From Owenia fusiformis (taxonomy: Eukaryota; Annelida; Polychaeta; Sabellida; Oweniidae): a stretch of 64,000 nt of DNA. How positions within the stretch are numbered: the stretch's first letter is position 1; every line of letters begins with the position of its first letter. This document shows, one piece after another, positions 24,133 to 39,100 of this stretch. The stretch lies in contig CAIIXF020000005.1 in the NCBI GenBank assembly GCA_903813345.2, positions 436,001-500,000 on the forward strand. The letters run 5' to 3'. Position numbers and translations under genes: made by a program. The notes under the pieces were generated by a model, which saw nothing but the letters and a program-made list of their open reading frames with translations, did not search any database and was not told the origin of the DNA.

Positions 24133-27100
24133 GTGAGTCTCATGAATAGATACGAAAGCTACAGCATAACTAGCTATATAAGACAAGGGAGATTGCCTCA
24201 CCAGGCATAGCTAGCTATATTAGCTATATGAGGCAAGGAAGATTGCCTCAACAGGCACAGCTAGCTATATGAGGCAAGGGAGATTGCCTTACCAGGCATA
24301 GCCAGCTATATTAGCTATATGAGGCAAGGAAGATTGCCTCAACAGGCACAGCTAGCTATATGAGGCAAGGGAGATTGCCTCACCAGGCATAGCCAGCTAT
24401 ATGAGGCAAGGGAGATTGCCTTACCAGGCATAGCTAGCTATATTAGCTATATGAGGCAAGGAAGATTGCCTCAACAGGCACAGCTAGCTATATGAGGCAA
24501 GGGAGATTGCCTCACCAGGCATAGCCAGCTATATGAGGCAAGGGAGATTGCCTTACCAGGCATAGCTAGCTATATGAGGCAAGGGAGATTGCCGTACCAG
24601 GCATAGCTAGTAGCTATATTAGCTATATGAGGCAAGGAAGATTGCCTCAACAGGCACAGCTAGCTATATGAGGCAAGGGAGATTGCCTCACCAGGCATAG
24701 CCAGCTATATGAGGCAAGGGAGGTTGCCTTACCAGGCATAGCTAGCTATATTAGCTATATGAGGCATAGTTTACTACCTCTGCCATTGTACTTGCAAGTT
24801 TTAAAAGTGTTTACTGTATATTTATTACTTATTACTCATATAATTACCACGTATTTTGAGATCATTTTTTATTTTATATTTTATTTTACTTTATTTTATT
24901 TTTTTACTTTATTTTTAAATTAATGACTTAAAGGACTCAAAAGCGAAAGTGAACCAGATTTGGAAGATTGATGACATCACAGAGGTGAAAATTCCTAGGA
25001 GACGTGGATCTCCAGTTTGCGTCACTTGGTGGTACACACTTGCAGATCAGCACATTGCTATTGTAGGAACTACGGTAATTATGCCATATATAAGTTTGTC
25101 CTGGGTGACTCAAAAGATTCTTTTTCTGGAAAAAATTGATCAAGTTTGGAAGTTATTGGTGATTCATTAATGACCGATTAGAATTAAAAAAATATTGTAA
25201 AATTGCAACAATTGTTTCCTACTCGTAAATTTAGAATATCCAGAGGACTTCCATTCAACTATCATGGGTTTCATTAACAGCAGACAAGCTCTGCTTGTTT
25301 TGCTTGTTGTTTTCTTGAATTTTGCAACTGTTTCCACATTGAATTATAATTTACAATAAACATAATTTCACCCATTCTTTTCATTCTTCTCACCTGTTGC
25401 TAGGAATGCTGATAAAACCCCTGATTATTTAAAAAATTGTTTTACATTCAGAGAGGATCTATGCTTCTGATTGACCTCATATCAGGACGACCATTGGTTC
25501 AGTCTGATGTCCCAGAGCCAATTCTGAACATAGAACTCATCCAGAACAACTCACAGACCAAAACATACGCACTGGTAAGTATTCATTTCATCCTGAAAAT
25601 GATCAAAGATTAAATCTGTCGATTAGTGTAATCGTACATGTTTGTCTTTATCAGATGTAGAGTACCACAGCATGAAACTGTTGGGAGTCTCTATAATCCT
25701 GAAAAAGTACTCATAGATAGATTTATTAGTGTATATATATGCATATTTTACTATATCTCTATTTCAGATTAGTACCACGGCAGGAAACCAGTGGCGACTG
25801 CTATTGGAGAAAAAAGAGAACAGACGTACATTCACAGATTCTGAGTTAGACACATTGGGATATGAACAAATAGGCAGTGTCCAGTCTCCGATGTACTCCA
25901 TCATAAAGATAAGTGAAGGTTTGTAAATGGACATGTATCAAGCTATTACAATACAATATGTGTATTTTAATGTTAATATACAATACATAATGTGTATTTT
26001 AATGTTAATATACAATACAATATGTGTATTTTAATGTTAATATACAATACATAATGTGTATTTTAATGTTAATATACAATATAATATGTGTATTTTATTG
26101 TTGATATACAATTTATAGAGGATATCCTATGATTTATGAGTGATATGATTTTTATCCACGAATGGATATGATATCTGCACGAGCGAGCGTAGCGAGAGAG
26201 TGCAGATATCAATATCCACGAGTGGATTAAAATCATATCACGAGTAAATCATAGGATGTTCTTTTTATTCCATAGTTAAAGTCATCATCAGAATCGTCGG
26301 AAATTAAGTTATTTAATTCGAATTTCCAAACGATCCGGCGATGTTGACACTTAGCCTCGTTTTGAGTCTGAAGTAGCAAAAATCCATTAACCATCGCATA
26401 CGACGTCGTATGTCATGGCTAAAAAACCGTATGTTATGGTTAAGTGAAAATTTGTCAAAAATATCATATTTTACCACTGATTACAAAAATACCGTTTTTA
26501 TTTTCACATGTTATCCTATGAATATCATGCTAACTATGGAATAAAATACATTATACAATACTATATGTGCATTTTAATGTTAATATACAATACTATATGT
26601 GTATTTTAATGTTAATACAATATGTGTATTGTATTGTTGATAAACAATTTAATACATTAATTTTAATGTTAATATACTGTACAATAATCATATTTTTATT
26701 TTTTACTCTCCATTTAGAAGATGACTTGGATTCTCTGGAAAATATTCCCAACAAATTCTATGAGTTTGAGGAGTGGGTGTATCTAACTCCACAGTATGCT
26801 AAAAGCAGATATTTTATGAGTGTATATGATACCAAACACTACAGATATCAGGTACACTATTGTATACATTTTAGTAGGATGGAAAATTGATTAAAATTCA
26901 TGAACATGTATTCCCCTCCATAAGTTCATATTTTGAGCTTAAAATATGCTAGGGTATGTTTGCTGAACACCTTTGCATGGAAATTAAGTGATCTGACCCA
27001 ATGTTAACCTGTCTATCAAATGTAAAGCGCTAATACTTTTGAATTGTATTCTCCTGTACTTTTGAATTGTGTTCTCCTATAGTTTTGAATTGTCTTCTCC

Positions 27101-30100
27101 TGCACTTTTGAATTGTATTCTCCTGTACTTTTGAATTGTTATGTCCCCACCACATAGTGTGGGGCCATATTGTGGGCCTAGGTGCGTCCGTCTGTCTGTC
27201 CGTACATCTGGCAGTTTTCTCAAAAACCGCTACAGATATCACCTTCAAATTTTCAGGTATAACTTATGAGTGCATACAGATGTGGATAAAAAAAATTTAA
27301 CTCGATACCTACTTCCTGTCGGCCATTTTGAAGTCAAATGCTAAAATCCTTGTCTGCAAACTTTAAGAAAAACGGCTTAACAGTTGCTTTTAAAACTTTA
27401 AAATCTTGTTCAGCTCACTTCATTCTACATATGATTAGGTTTTGGACCTGTTAGCTCAGTCACATTAGCCATTTTGAATGTCTTAAGAAAAGTTAGCGCG
27501 CGATAATACTTTGTATCATATTGAATGGTGTTTTTGAGTTTTCATACATTAACTATTAGTAGCTTTATAAATAATGTTACGTTCGAAAATAACAGAAAGT
27601 AAAAACAGCAATTAAAATATGATAACAATATATTTATATTTTGAAAACTAAATAATATAACAATAATATAAAGGAGGTTTAATACTTAAGTGATGTCCAA
27701 TCAATGATACGGCTTATTCTTGATGTCGATAAATGTCGTTGACGATCCTTGGGAATGTTCCAGATCACAAAATGTTTCAATAATCGTTAATAGTTCTCCA
27801 ATGTTTGTAATAATCCAATAATGTTTGTTGTAATCCTATAATGTTCGTATCCAATAATGTTTGATGATAATCCACAAATGTTTGATGATAATCCACAAAT
27901 GTTTATGATAATCCACGAATGTATATGATAATCCGTATATAGTGTGTGTTGTATTATATGTCAATATAAAGTCCTCAGGTTGTATGTTTGTAGTGTTATA
28001 AATGTTCCCACAGTATGTGTTTGTAATTTTTTGCTAAGAAGATGTCACCCTCACAAAAAGATCAATGGATTTCAATGTAATATCACAACCCCATTTCATT
28101 GAATAACAAGGCAATGAACTACCATAGTTCGATGCTTGATCAAGCATTGTTGAAATAGGATTTTATAAAGAGACTACTATTGATCAAGGGTAGAAAACCC
28201 TAGTTTCCATTGACAGACTACACCTTGAAATTGAACCTTGATCTACACCTTGAACTACCCCTTGATCAACACCTTGATCACATACAACTCCTTGAAATAG
28301 TTCTACCAATGATAAAATCAACTCCTTGACACATTTCATGGAATTCTGACAACAGTAGAAAGATATGTCAATGCCATGATTTTCGTTAAGTTTACAAGTA
28401 CATTTACAAGCTCTTTATAGGAATATAGCTTTGAAGCCAAAATCTACACATTATCATTTTGTATCCCAGGATCCCATCCGGGAATACTCGTTAACACCAG
28501 TTTGTATACAAATACAAGTACAAGTTTGTAGAGAAGGCAATTTGATCTGTTTACACATATACTTATTAGGAGAAATTTCAAAGAAAGAAATACAGTTATA
28601 GAGTTTAGTTTAGTTTTATTGTTATTTTCGGTGGTAGGTTTACATCAGTTAATTTAGTACAATACAAAAGAGAAGTAATGAAATAACAACTCGGCCCACA
28701 TGGGCTTATCAGCCACTTAAAGTAAATATACTTGTAAATAAATATTACATCTTTTTGACACAAGTATAATCCATTTAATATTTTAAATTGCATTTCTTCT
28801 TTTAAAATAGCACAATTTAACAAAATGAGCAGCTTGCCGAGGCATTTTTTCAAATAAATACTGTAACTTAATTCTACAGCTGATTCTCTTTCATCAAAAT
28901 TAGATGATTTTGTTAATATTTTTCCCTTATTTTTTGAGAAAATGTGCAATGAAAAATAAAATGATCTTCATCCTCAATGTTGCCAGATTTACATAAAGTA
29001 CATGTACATTTTCTATTTTCCAATTTCTAGAATAGTAGAAATAATAGAAATGAGTAATGGGATATGAATATTTCTCGGTAACGTATTTCTGAAATATTAT
29101 TGTGTGTGTCTAATTTTTATTATATTAGGTTTGAATAACTTAATTAATGGAATACTTTATAGTATATAGTACAATGGTAGTCAAGTCAATGAGGTAAAAT
29201 AGTGGAGGAAGAGGATTGTGACATTTTGAACATTTCTAGGACTTTCTTCATATTAAAAGTATGTTAGTGAACAGTTTTTGATCGAGTGAGTTTTTGTAAT
29301 GTAGTGAGTAGGGAGGGGGAATGCAATATTTTGAATATTCATAATGATCATTATGTCTCAGAATATTGATTTCTAATATGTGTCTAATTCTGATTATGTT
29401 AGATGTGAAAAACTTAATGACATCAGAATATATAAATTGTCCAACTTTCATTTTTAAATGATGGCTAAAGTGGGGTAGGGGGCTATGTCTTTATGCATTT
29501 CAATGTCAATGCCTAGTACATTGGTAGACAGTCAATGCTGTAGTATAGAGGAGAGGGAGGGGGATGCAATATAAAGGAATATTTACAATGATCATTATGT
29601 CTCAGAATATTTATTTCTAATATAATGTGTCTAATTCTGATTATGTTAGATGTCAAAAACATAATGACATCAGAATATATAAATTGTCCAACTTTCATTT
29701 TTAAATGATGGCTAAAGTGGGGGGGGGGCTATGTCTTTATGCATTTCAATGTCAACGCCTAGTACATTGGTAGACAGTCAATGCTGTAGTATAGAGGAGA
29801 GGGAGGGAGATGCAATATAAATGATTATTTACAATGATCATTATGTGTCAGAATATTTATTTCTAATATTATGTGTCTAATTCTGATTATGTTAGATGTG
29901 AAAAACTTAATGACATCAGAATACATAAATTATTAATTGTCTGTCCAAATTTCATTTTCAAATGATAGCTAATGTGGGGTAGGGGGCTATGTCTTTATGC
30001 ATTTCAATGTCTACGCCTAGTACATTGGTAGACAGTCAATGCTGTAGTATATAGGAGAGGGAGGGGGATGCAATATAAATGAATATTTAGAATGATCATT

Positions 30101-33100
30101 ATGTGTCAGAATATTTATTTCTACTATAATGTGTCTTTATGTGTAATTCTGTAATGTAATGATGGCTATCTGTTACATATTCATGTAATTCTGGTTATGT
30201 AAGATGTGAAAAACTTAATGACCTCAGAATATATAAATTCTTAATTATCTTTCCAACTTTTATTTTTAAATGATGGTAAATGTCGGGGGCATGTCTTTGT
30301 GAATTTCAATGTCAACACCTTGAACAATGGTAGTTAGTGAATACGTTATTATATTGAGTAGGGAGGGGGTATGTAATATTTTGAAGAACACTTTCTCATA
30401 AGATGTAAAAAATATGTAAATCTTAGGGAATGTTTGTTTTCGAAATTAAAAGAAATTATTCCAAGTTTTGATTGTGATGACCCAGATATTTTTAAAAGGT
30501 TAATGGCTACTGAACACTTGACTGTTCAATTATACATTGGAAAATTTATATATCATGGATTCAAAATTTAAGTGTATATGTTTAATAGTGTGCATTACAC
30601 TGTATAATAATTATTATTTGTAGTTAGAATAGTTGTAGTAGTAGTTTGTAGTGTTTCAGTGACTAATGTATCAAGTTACTGATATAAATTGTCAATAAAA
30701 GATATAATATAAGAATCATTATGTGTCAGAATATTGATTTCTAAAATAATTTGTCATACTCTGATTAAATTAGATCTGAAAAACATCAGAATATATAAAT
30801 TCTTAATTATCTTTCCAACTTTCATTTTTAAATGATGGTAAATGTCGGGGGCATGTCTTTGTGAATTTCAATGTCAACACCTTGAACAATGGTTAGTTAG
30901 TGAATACTGTATTATATTGAGTAGGGAGGGGGAATGTAATATTTTGAATATTTATAAGGATCAATATGTCTCAGAATATTGATTTCTAATATGATGGGTC
31001 TAATTCTGATCATGTTAGATGTGAAAAACTTAATGACATCAGAATATATAAATTGTCCAATTTTCATTTTTAAATGATGGCTAAAGTGGGGGGGGGGCTA
31101 TGTGTTTATGCATTTCAATGTCTATGCCTAGCACATTGGTAGACAGTCAATGCTGTAGTATAGAGGAGAGGGAGGGGGATGCAATATAAATGAGTATTAC
31201 ATACCTAGCGAAGCATTTGTATGGAAGTCAATGGAGCTGAAGCACGGCTATATATTCCTGTATAGCCGCCAAATTTTTTACCATGACAATCGTATGACGT
31301 CACGTTTTATTTCTTACATGTTCCAATCGCACACAGACGTGTGACGTCATTGATATAACATGAAAACAAAGCATTTTTGTCTTTTTTCACGCATTTCTAC
31401 ATATTATATTCATGAAATATGTAAAATGTAAAATGTACTTTAGGTATGTAATACAACAATTATGTCCGTATCATTGAATATATGCCTTCGGTCTGTCGTA
31501 AATATAACCCTCGCAAGCTCGGGCTATATTGACGTCAGACCTCAGGCATATATTCAATGATAGGGACATAATGGCTAAATATTTACAATGAGCATTATGT
31601 GTCAGAATATTTATTTCTAATATAATGTGTCTAATTCTGATTATGTTTGATGTGGAAAACGTAATGACATCAGAATAAATAAATTGTTAATTGTCAGTTC
31701 AACTTCAACTTTCAAATGATAGCTAATGTGGGGGAATATGTATTTATGGATTTCAATGTCTACACCTAAAACATTGGTAGACAGTCAACACTGTGATATA
31801 GTGGAGAAGGAGGGGGAATGTAATGTTTTTAATGTTTCTAATGATGGATATGTCTAAGAATATTGATTTCTATCATATCATTATGTGTCTTATTCTGCTT
31901 TATTATAGATGTGAGAAACTGAATGACATCCTGTAGTTTTTGAAGTTTTGACTCGGAATATATAAATTCTAAACTGTCTGTCCAAATTTCATTTTTAAAT
32001 AATGGCTAATGTGGGGGGGGGGCTATGTCTTGATGCATTTCAATGTCTATGCCTAGTACATTGGTAGACAGTCAATGCTGTAGTATAGAGGAGAGGGAGG
32101 GGGATGCAATATAAATGAATATTTATAATGATCATTATGTGTCAGAATATTTATTTCTAATATAATGTGTCTAATTCTGGTTGTGTTAGATGTGAAAAAC
32201 TTAATGACATCAGAATATTTATTTCTAATATAATGTGTCTAATTCTTGTTGTGTTAGATGTGAAAAACTTAATGACATCAGCATATACAAATTCTTCATT
32301 ATCTTTCCAACTTTCCTTTTTAAAGGATGGTAAATGTCGGGGGCATGTCTTTGTGAATTTCAATGTCAACACCTTGAACAATGGTTAGTTAGTGAATACT
32401 GTATTATATTGAGTAGGGAGGGGGATGTAATATTTTGAATATTTATAAGAATCATTATGTGTCAGAATATTGATTTCTAATATAATGTGTCATACTCTGA
32501 TTAAATTAGATCTGAAAAACTTAATGACATCAGAATATATAAATTGTTAATTGTCAGTCCAACTTTCATTTTCAAATGATAGCTAATGTGGGGGAATACG
32601 TATTTATTAATTTCAATGTCTACACCTAGTACATTGGTAGACAGTCAACGCTATAATATGGTGAAAAGGGAGGGGGAATGTAATGTTTTTAATGTTTCTA
32701 ATGATGGATATGTCTAAGAATATTGGTTTCTATCATATCATTATGTGTCTTATTCTGCTTTATTTTAGATGTGAGAAACTGAATGACATCCTGTAGTTTT
32801 TGAAGTTTTGAATCGGAAAATATAAATTCTAAACTGTCTGTCCAAATTTCATTTTTAAATGATGGCTAATGTGGGGATATGTCTTTATGCATTTCAATGT
32901 CTACACCTGGTACAATCTTTAATATATCTGCTTTAAATGGGCTTATTTTAGTCTTTTGCAGATTATTGACATTGAAAGAGAAGGAAAAGACAAAATTATT
33001 CTATTGAAGCATGAACCAAAATATTATTCATAAGTTATAATTCCTTCATATTACATATGGACCACAAATTGCACAAGCATTTTTGAATCTACATCCAATG

Positions 33101-36100
33101 CTTTGAACACTTGATGCTATCCCCTGAACCATGGGCTTTCAATTTAAGCCCAATACTACTTGCCATATATGTTATCAGGTATGATACCACATTTTAGGAG
33201 TTTCCTCCATATAATATGTAAACTGTATTAACAAAAATAATGTGTCATCTTTCAATGTATTCAAAGAAAGTTCATAACACAACTAGGCTAATGTGACAAC
33301 CTTGGTCATGGTGAATATGTCAATCTTCATTGGGTGCTTTAATAGGTACATCCGATCTTTAGAAATGCTCAATAACCAATAAACAAAATATCATAACATA
33401 CAGAATGTACATATGTAGTTGTTTTTCAATAAGAATCACAAAGCTGAACAAAAACGTTGAAAGTATGAATAGCAAAGTGTAAAATCAAAACGGAAATACT
33501 AAATATCATATTAAAAATTGATTGAATGCTAGATAAAGACATAAAACTGCCATACATATCCCACATAGTGAATGTAGTTGATATAAAACATGCGACCAGA
33601 CCATTAGCTATTCTAACATATTTACATAAGATGACTAAATGATCAAATGGTTAATAGAGAACTTTTATCAAGATGTTTAATCAGATGTAAAATAATACAG
33701 ATGTTATTAAAGTCTGTGTGATCACCTTGATGCATGAATCAGCAAGATATATATTGCAAGTAAACCTGTCAATCCATATACTGTATGACTAAGACGTGAG
33801 TTGTGAACATGCCTCCTAAATTGTACTGAAATGTTAAAAATGTATCATGCATTGTGGGATGCAAGGAATTTATGACATCAAGGGCATTTCTCCTGATTTC
33901 TTAGCAATGCCGATTTTCTTCAGATTTATTTGAGTAATCCCGATTTCTCCTGATTTTTGTAATTTTGCATGGGCTTTACTCATTCTGCACAAAAAAGGAT
34001 TTTTCATCAAATTAGTTTTTTCCCTTTGATTAACAAAACTATGAATCAAAATTTATACAATGTATTCATTTTGTATGTGTAAATATTTTCGAAACAAATG
34101 CGTGATATATACACATATTTTGTACCAAAAGCGTGACATAAACGGCAATCGCGTGCAAAGACCGAACGGAATGCGTTCGCTTTTTTTCGCTCGGTATTTT
34201 ACCGTGTCGGCATTTCACAAAAAACGATTTTTTAAAATATCAACAAAATGCGTGATATTTGATCATGCACGCTAAATTGATGCGTAATTTCTATTTTTCC
34301 AGCAAATGCGTAACAATCACGCCTAATGCGTGAGGGTTGACAGGGCAGCCTACATGATCTCAAATACTCAGTATAAACAACCAAGTTTGATTGCCCAATT
34401 TTTTAATCTATCACCCAGGGGATACAAAAAGTAAACCGTTACCATTAGACTTAGTTATCTAACATGTTATGTAAAATATATAACAAAGTAATAACTTGTG
34501 AGTGACCCATCATACTTTTACAATGCAAAACATATATACTGGATGAGAAACTCTACTTTGTAAACAAAGGCTTGTTTTAGAATTAAAAACTGGGATTACT
34601 GGATCTGTACTATTACAGTACTGAGCCTTAACTTGGATTAGTAGAGTTGTGTGTTAACTGTAGCTTATACACAGTAGAATGAAATGTAGACACATGTTGA
34701 CCTATTTAGAGTATCCCATTACAGAAGTTCAGAATTTCAAGATAAATTCAAGTCAAAGTTGCAACTTAAACTTATTTGTGGAGGCTTTTAGATCTTACTG
34801 TTGATTTAAACAGGCTGATCAGAGTAGAATCAGATGTCATAAAAATTCTGTTTAGCATTGTCAGTATGGTACTCAATTATGATAGTCAGTTATTAAAAAT
34901 ATATATAAATCCAATTGATAAATATGAATGTTAACTTTTAAATTTGAAATTTCTATCTGTTTGTAAGGTCATGGTATCAGTTGCTGCTTAAATAAACGGC
35001 ACCCTTTATTTCCAATACTAATGTACTAAAAGTGTACATGAGGTGAACATTACATTCAGAAAAGAAAAGGGTTACCGATGACATTACTCAATACCCTTGA
35101 AAAATGACTGTACGCTAAGCACATTTTTGGAAGTAGAAACCTGTTTAAATTATGCTTTCAGTTCTTCAAATACGACTACTGCTATAAAGTGCCCAAAATG
35201 ATAAGAACTTATTCTTAAAAGGCTTATTTCAATTTAATGAGAATTGATGTATGAAGTTCAGAACTAATGTTTTAAATAACTACACTATGTATGTTTTACA
35301 GTAATCTCACATATCCCCAAAAATTGTTGGTGTTTGTATAATTGCTGGATTTACAACTATAGTTCATGAAAACAATTATTAGCTATCTGCAAGCATACTT
35401 CGGACAAAAAATATGATAAAATAAGTGGGTTATTTTGAAATATACAACGTTTGCATGATGTATAATTAATGAAGAGTAGTAGCATTAAACCCAACAGTTT
35501 GTTTTGAGACAGGTACTTTCTACATAGTTATTATCATATAACCAAGTCATATATTTACTGTGGTATCTCTCATTTGGATGCAGATAGAATAGGTTGGCTT
35601 AGTTTTGCACACTATGTGCTAAATCTTAAATGAATAGTCTACATGTTCTGTATTCTGAAATTCACATTAATACTTCATAACATTAATTGCTACATATTTT
35701 AGCTAATATTACACAATGGAAATATTTTGATGACAAAAATAAATTTATATTACAATACATGTCTTAATAATAGATTGAAATCTAGCACTAGATTTTCATT
35801 CCAACCAAAACATTTGAGCATTGAAAATAGACATCATTCGAAGGATGAAAGTTATGCTAAAAAATCAGACGTTATATATCCGAGTCAAAAATGTTCTTCA
35901 GATATGAAATATCCTATAATCCCCTCCCCGATCCTCAGTTTATTTCGGCAATGTCCGACTACAAATGTACAATGTGTTGACATTGAAATCTAGAGGAACT
36001 TAATTTAAATACTTCTTAAGAGTTCAAAAATGAACATTGGACAGAAAATTCTAACAACTTTTATAAGGTATGGGAGGGTTATATAGAATTCCAAATACAA

Positions 36101-39100
36101 CCGCATTCAACATAAGGTATCCAGCAATAGACATACCGTATCTATATTTGCCTGTATATTCCTAGCCATGATTCACAAGAAAATTCAAACTTTTATAATC
36201 CTCCCTCATCAATGAATTACTGCATTGGAAAACTATCAATGTTCAATGTGTAAATATCAAAATCCATAGAAACATACCTTTCCCCCCCTTTTTCAAGATG
36301 GCTGCCATGTGCTTCTTAAATATATACATTTCTAGCTTTATTAATGTCTTGTATAATTTTTTACATTTAAAACATATTGTTATTACAGTTTTACATATTG
36401 CACCTAATTACTGTAAAATCAGCACTAAAGTGGCCACCATTTTTTAAATGAGCGACCATTTTGGAAATCGGCTTTTGAGCAGAACTTCAACCCCCATAGG
36501 GTATATGTGTACAAAATATGAACAAAATCGGGCCAACAGTATTTGTATTGCCCGGACGGACCGACGTACGTACGTCCGGACAGACCGACGTATGTACGTC
36601 CGGGCGGACGGATGGAGGCATTCCCTATATCCATCCGAACTCCGTTCGATTGGATAATTAAAAATTGTATGCTGATCAAGAACACATTTGATGATTAAAA
36701 GTATAGAAAATTCCCCCTCCCTCGTTGCATGTCCTACTACCATTGTACAATGTGTAGACATTAAAATGAAAAAAAGATTTGGCACCCAGTGATTCATATC
36801 CATATTGACTTATGAGAAATAATCAAAATCTCATGAGTTCTCCCTCCTTTTATTACTGTATCATTATGCTGCATGGTCCAACTACCGTTTTACAAAGTGT
36901 AGACATTGAGATCCATAGAAACAAGCATCGATATCTATATTGCTAGACTTATGTTCACAATACATAATCAGAATCTCATAAGATCCCTCTCGCTCATTAC
37001 TAGACTAGATGTGTCACACCAACCCAAAGTCGACCCGATTCGGGTCACAAACAATGACTTATCAATTTTGGGTTGGGTCAGTACACTCAGGAATATATTT
37101 CTGTATTATTGTAAAATGCTTTATATACCTGACCCACACGCTTTTTATGGCCCGACCCCAAAAATATTTGACCTGCATTTCAATATAGTCAGAAAATGAA
37201 GTAATACAGTAGTGAGTAGAGGTGTCACAAATCTATATTGCTTCATTTGTGTTAACAAACAAAAGTCCCCCCTCCCTCATTCATGTATTACTTCATTGAC
37301 TGGACTACCATTGTACATTGCCTTGACATTGAAATCTGTAGAAACTTGTGTTTGCTCTTCAGCCATCACTTTACTTTGGAATCAAAACCTTTTTAAACCA
37401 TGCATGTGTGGTCAATCAGTTTGCGTAATTTAGGAAAATTATAGACACAATGCCGTAAATAAGTGGTCATCTGATAATTACTTTACTCATTTTATGTTAA
37501 TTAGAACACTCAGTGATATGGCATCTAATATGCCTAAAGATCAAAATGTCCAGTTTGTCAAATCATAAGAGTATGTGTAATTATGTGTAGTCCACATGAG
37601 CTTGTTCTTAAATCATTACCATGATACCGAAGATAAATTTAAAACCTTTTATGAATGATTAGTACAAAATCTATTTAGCATTTTCACAAAAATCTCAACA
37701 GCACTATGGTGAGTAGTCTGAACTTTCGACTGTTTAAGGTGAAATAAAAAAAAAATATATATTTCTCTATTCCTCAATGACAACTGGATGAAAAGGTCAC
37801 ATTCAATTATAGTAGCACATTCCACATTTGAATTAAAATTAGTTTGAGCTTTATTACTGCTAATATGACTACTTCATATAACAACTTCTTATTTAACATT
37901 ACTGACCTCTATTTGGTAGTTCAGGGCAACTAAAATCAAACATTGTTGACCTCTATATAAAAGTCATGGAACTAAAGTTTTTCATGGTGTTGACACTGTA
38001 CTATGGTAGAAATATTTCTATGCCTTGACATTCCACAACAGTAGACAAACAACACTAATTTAAACACATTGACAAGGTCAAGGGAAAACATTAGTTGCAA
38101 GACTATGGAAGAACAACACCTTGAACAAGGTGTTGATCATTGGAAGTACTACTATCGAAAACCCTTGATCTTTTTGTGAGGGCATTTTGATCAATTTTGA
38201 AATTCTGCTTTATTTAGTTCCCTTGAGATGTCCAGTTATGATGGTTTAATTATCTGCTAATGAGAGTCACTGTGCTGTTATTTTTATAATGTGAAAGAAT
38301 GATCCAGAAACGAATCTTCTGGAACTACATCTTGATTGGACATCTTTAGTGACATGATTAAATTTTAATGAATGGTTATAATTTCTAGAACTATCTGGAT
38401 GGTCAAGGGTTAATGAGTCATTCAGTTCAGTTTTGTTTACAAGATACAGAGTGTATAATGTCATTGTGACCTTGACCTAAGATCTCTAATGAAGAATAGC
38501 TCAACATATACAGCAAGCATAGATTACAAATTAAACTATAGGTGAATAGAGTAGAATATAATATACATGTAGCTCACTACTGTAACACCTCCCTCCTTAA
38601 AAGAAAAGTTTTGAATGCAATGAAAAACTTTTACAATAATATCTTGAGTAGCGAGCGTTACAATTTCTAAAAGTGAGGTTGAGACTTACATAATATTTGT
38701 TTACAATAGTCTTTTTATATGCAGTATGTTTACAAGTATATAATACTTTCTATCGTTACAGTGTGAGTACAATCTAATAACATATAATGTTCTTATAATC
38801 CCATACTACAATAATATCTACATCAGTTATGCATTAAGTCATAAATACAATACACGCAATAGATCATATAACATGTGCAATAGCATAATTTTTGAGTCTG
38901 ACAAACACTAAACTAGTACAATTAGTTAGTGAGGTAGCACCGAAAAATGTACCCGCTTCTGAACAAATTGAAATTACTTGTTTCTTATGTATTTTTATGT
39001 GATACTTCAGAAATTTTTTGTCTGATGCGCCGTATCCGGGGCGAAAGTTGTCAAAATTGGGTTTTTGACCCTAAAAAGGAAAATTACAGGGGGTACATTA

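Larger units (their letters stand above)
28048..38182. mobile_element. 10.1 kb TIR element inside the LTR, CCCTCACAAAAAGATCAA ends
   Basis: The termini CCCTCACAAAAAGATCAA and reverse complement are perfect over 18 bp. CA lies on both sides (28046-28047, 38183-38184), and the uninterrupted LTR at 47.8 kb gives the empty site. Subterminal sequence is rich in CCTTGA / TCAAGG words at both ends. The left arm holds a 3.7 kb tandem array and the right arm holds inverted relatives of the same unit. No transposase is recognisable. The ends match those of 18092-20837. Confidence 0.85.

Noticed and set aside
35727-35993. 88-codon frame as a transposase remnant of the 10 kb element
   Set aside because: No catalytic motif or similarity; it overlaps inverted array units.
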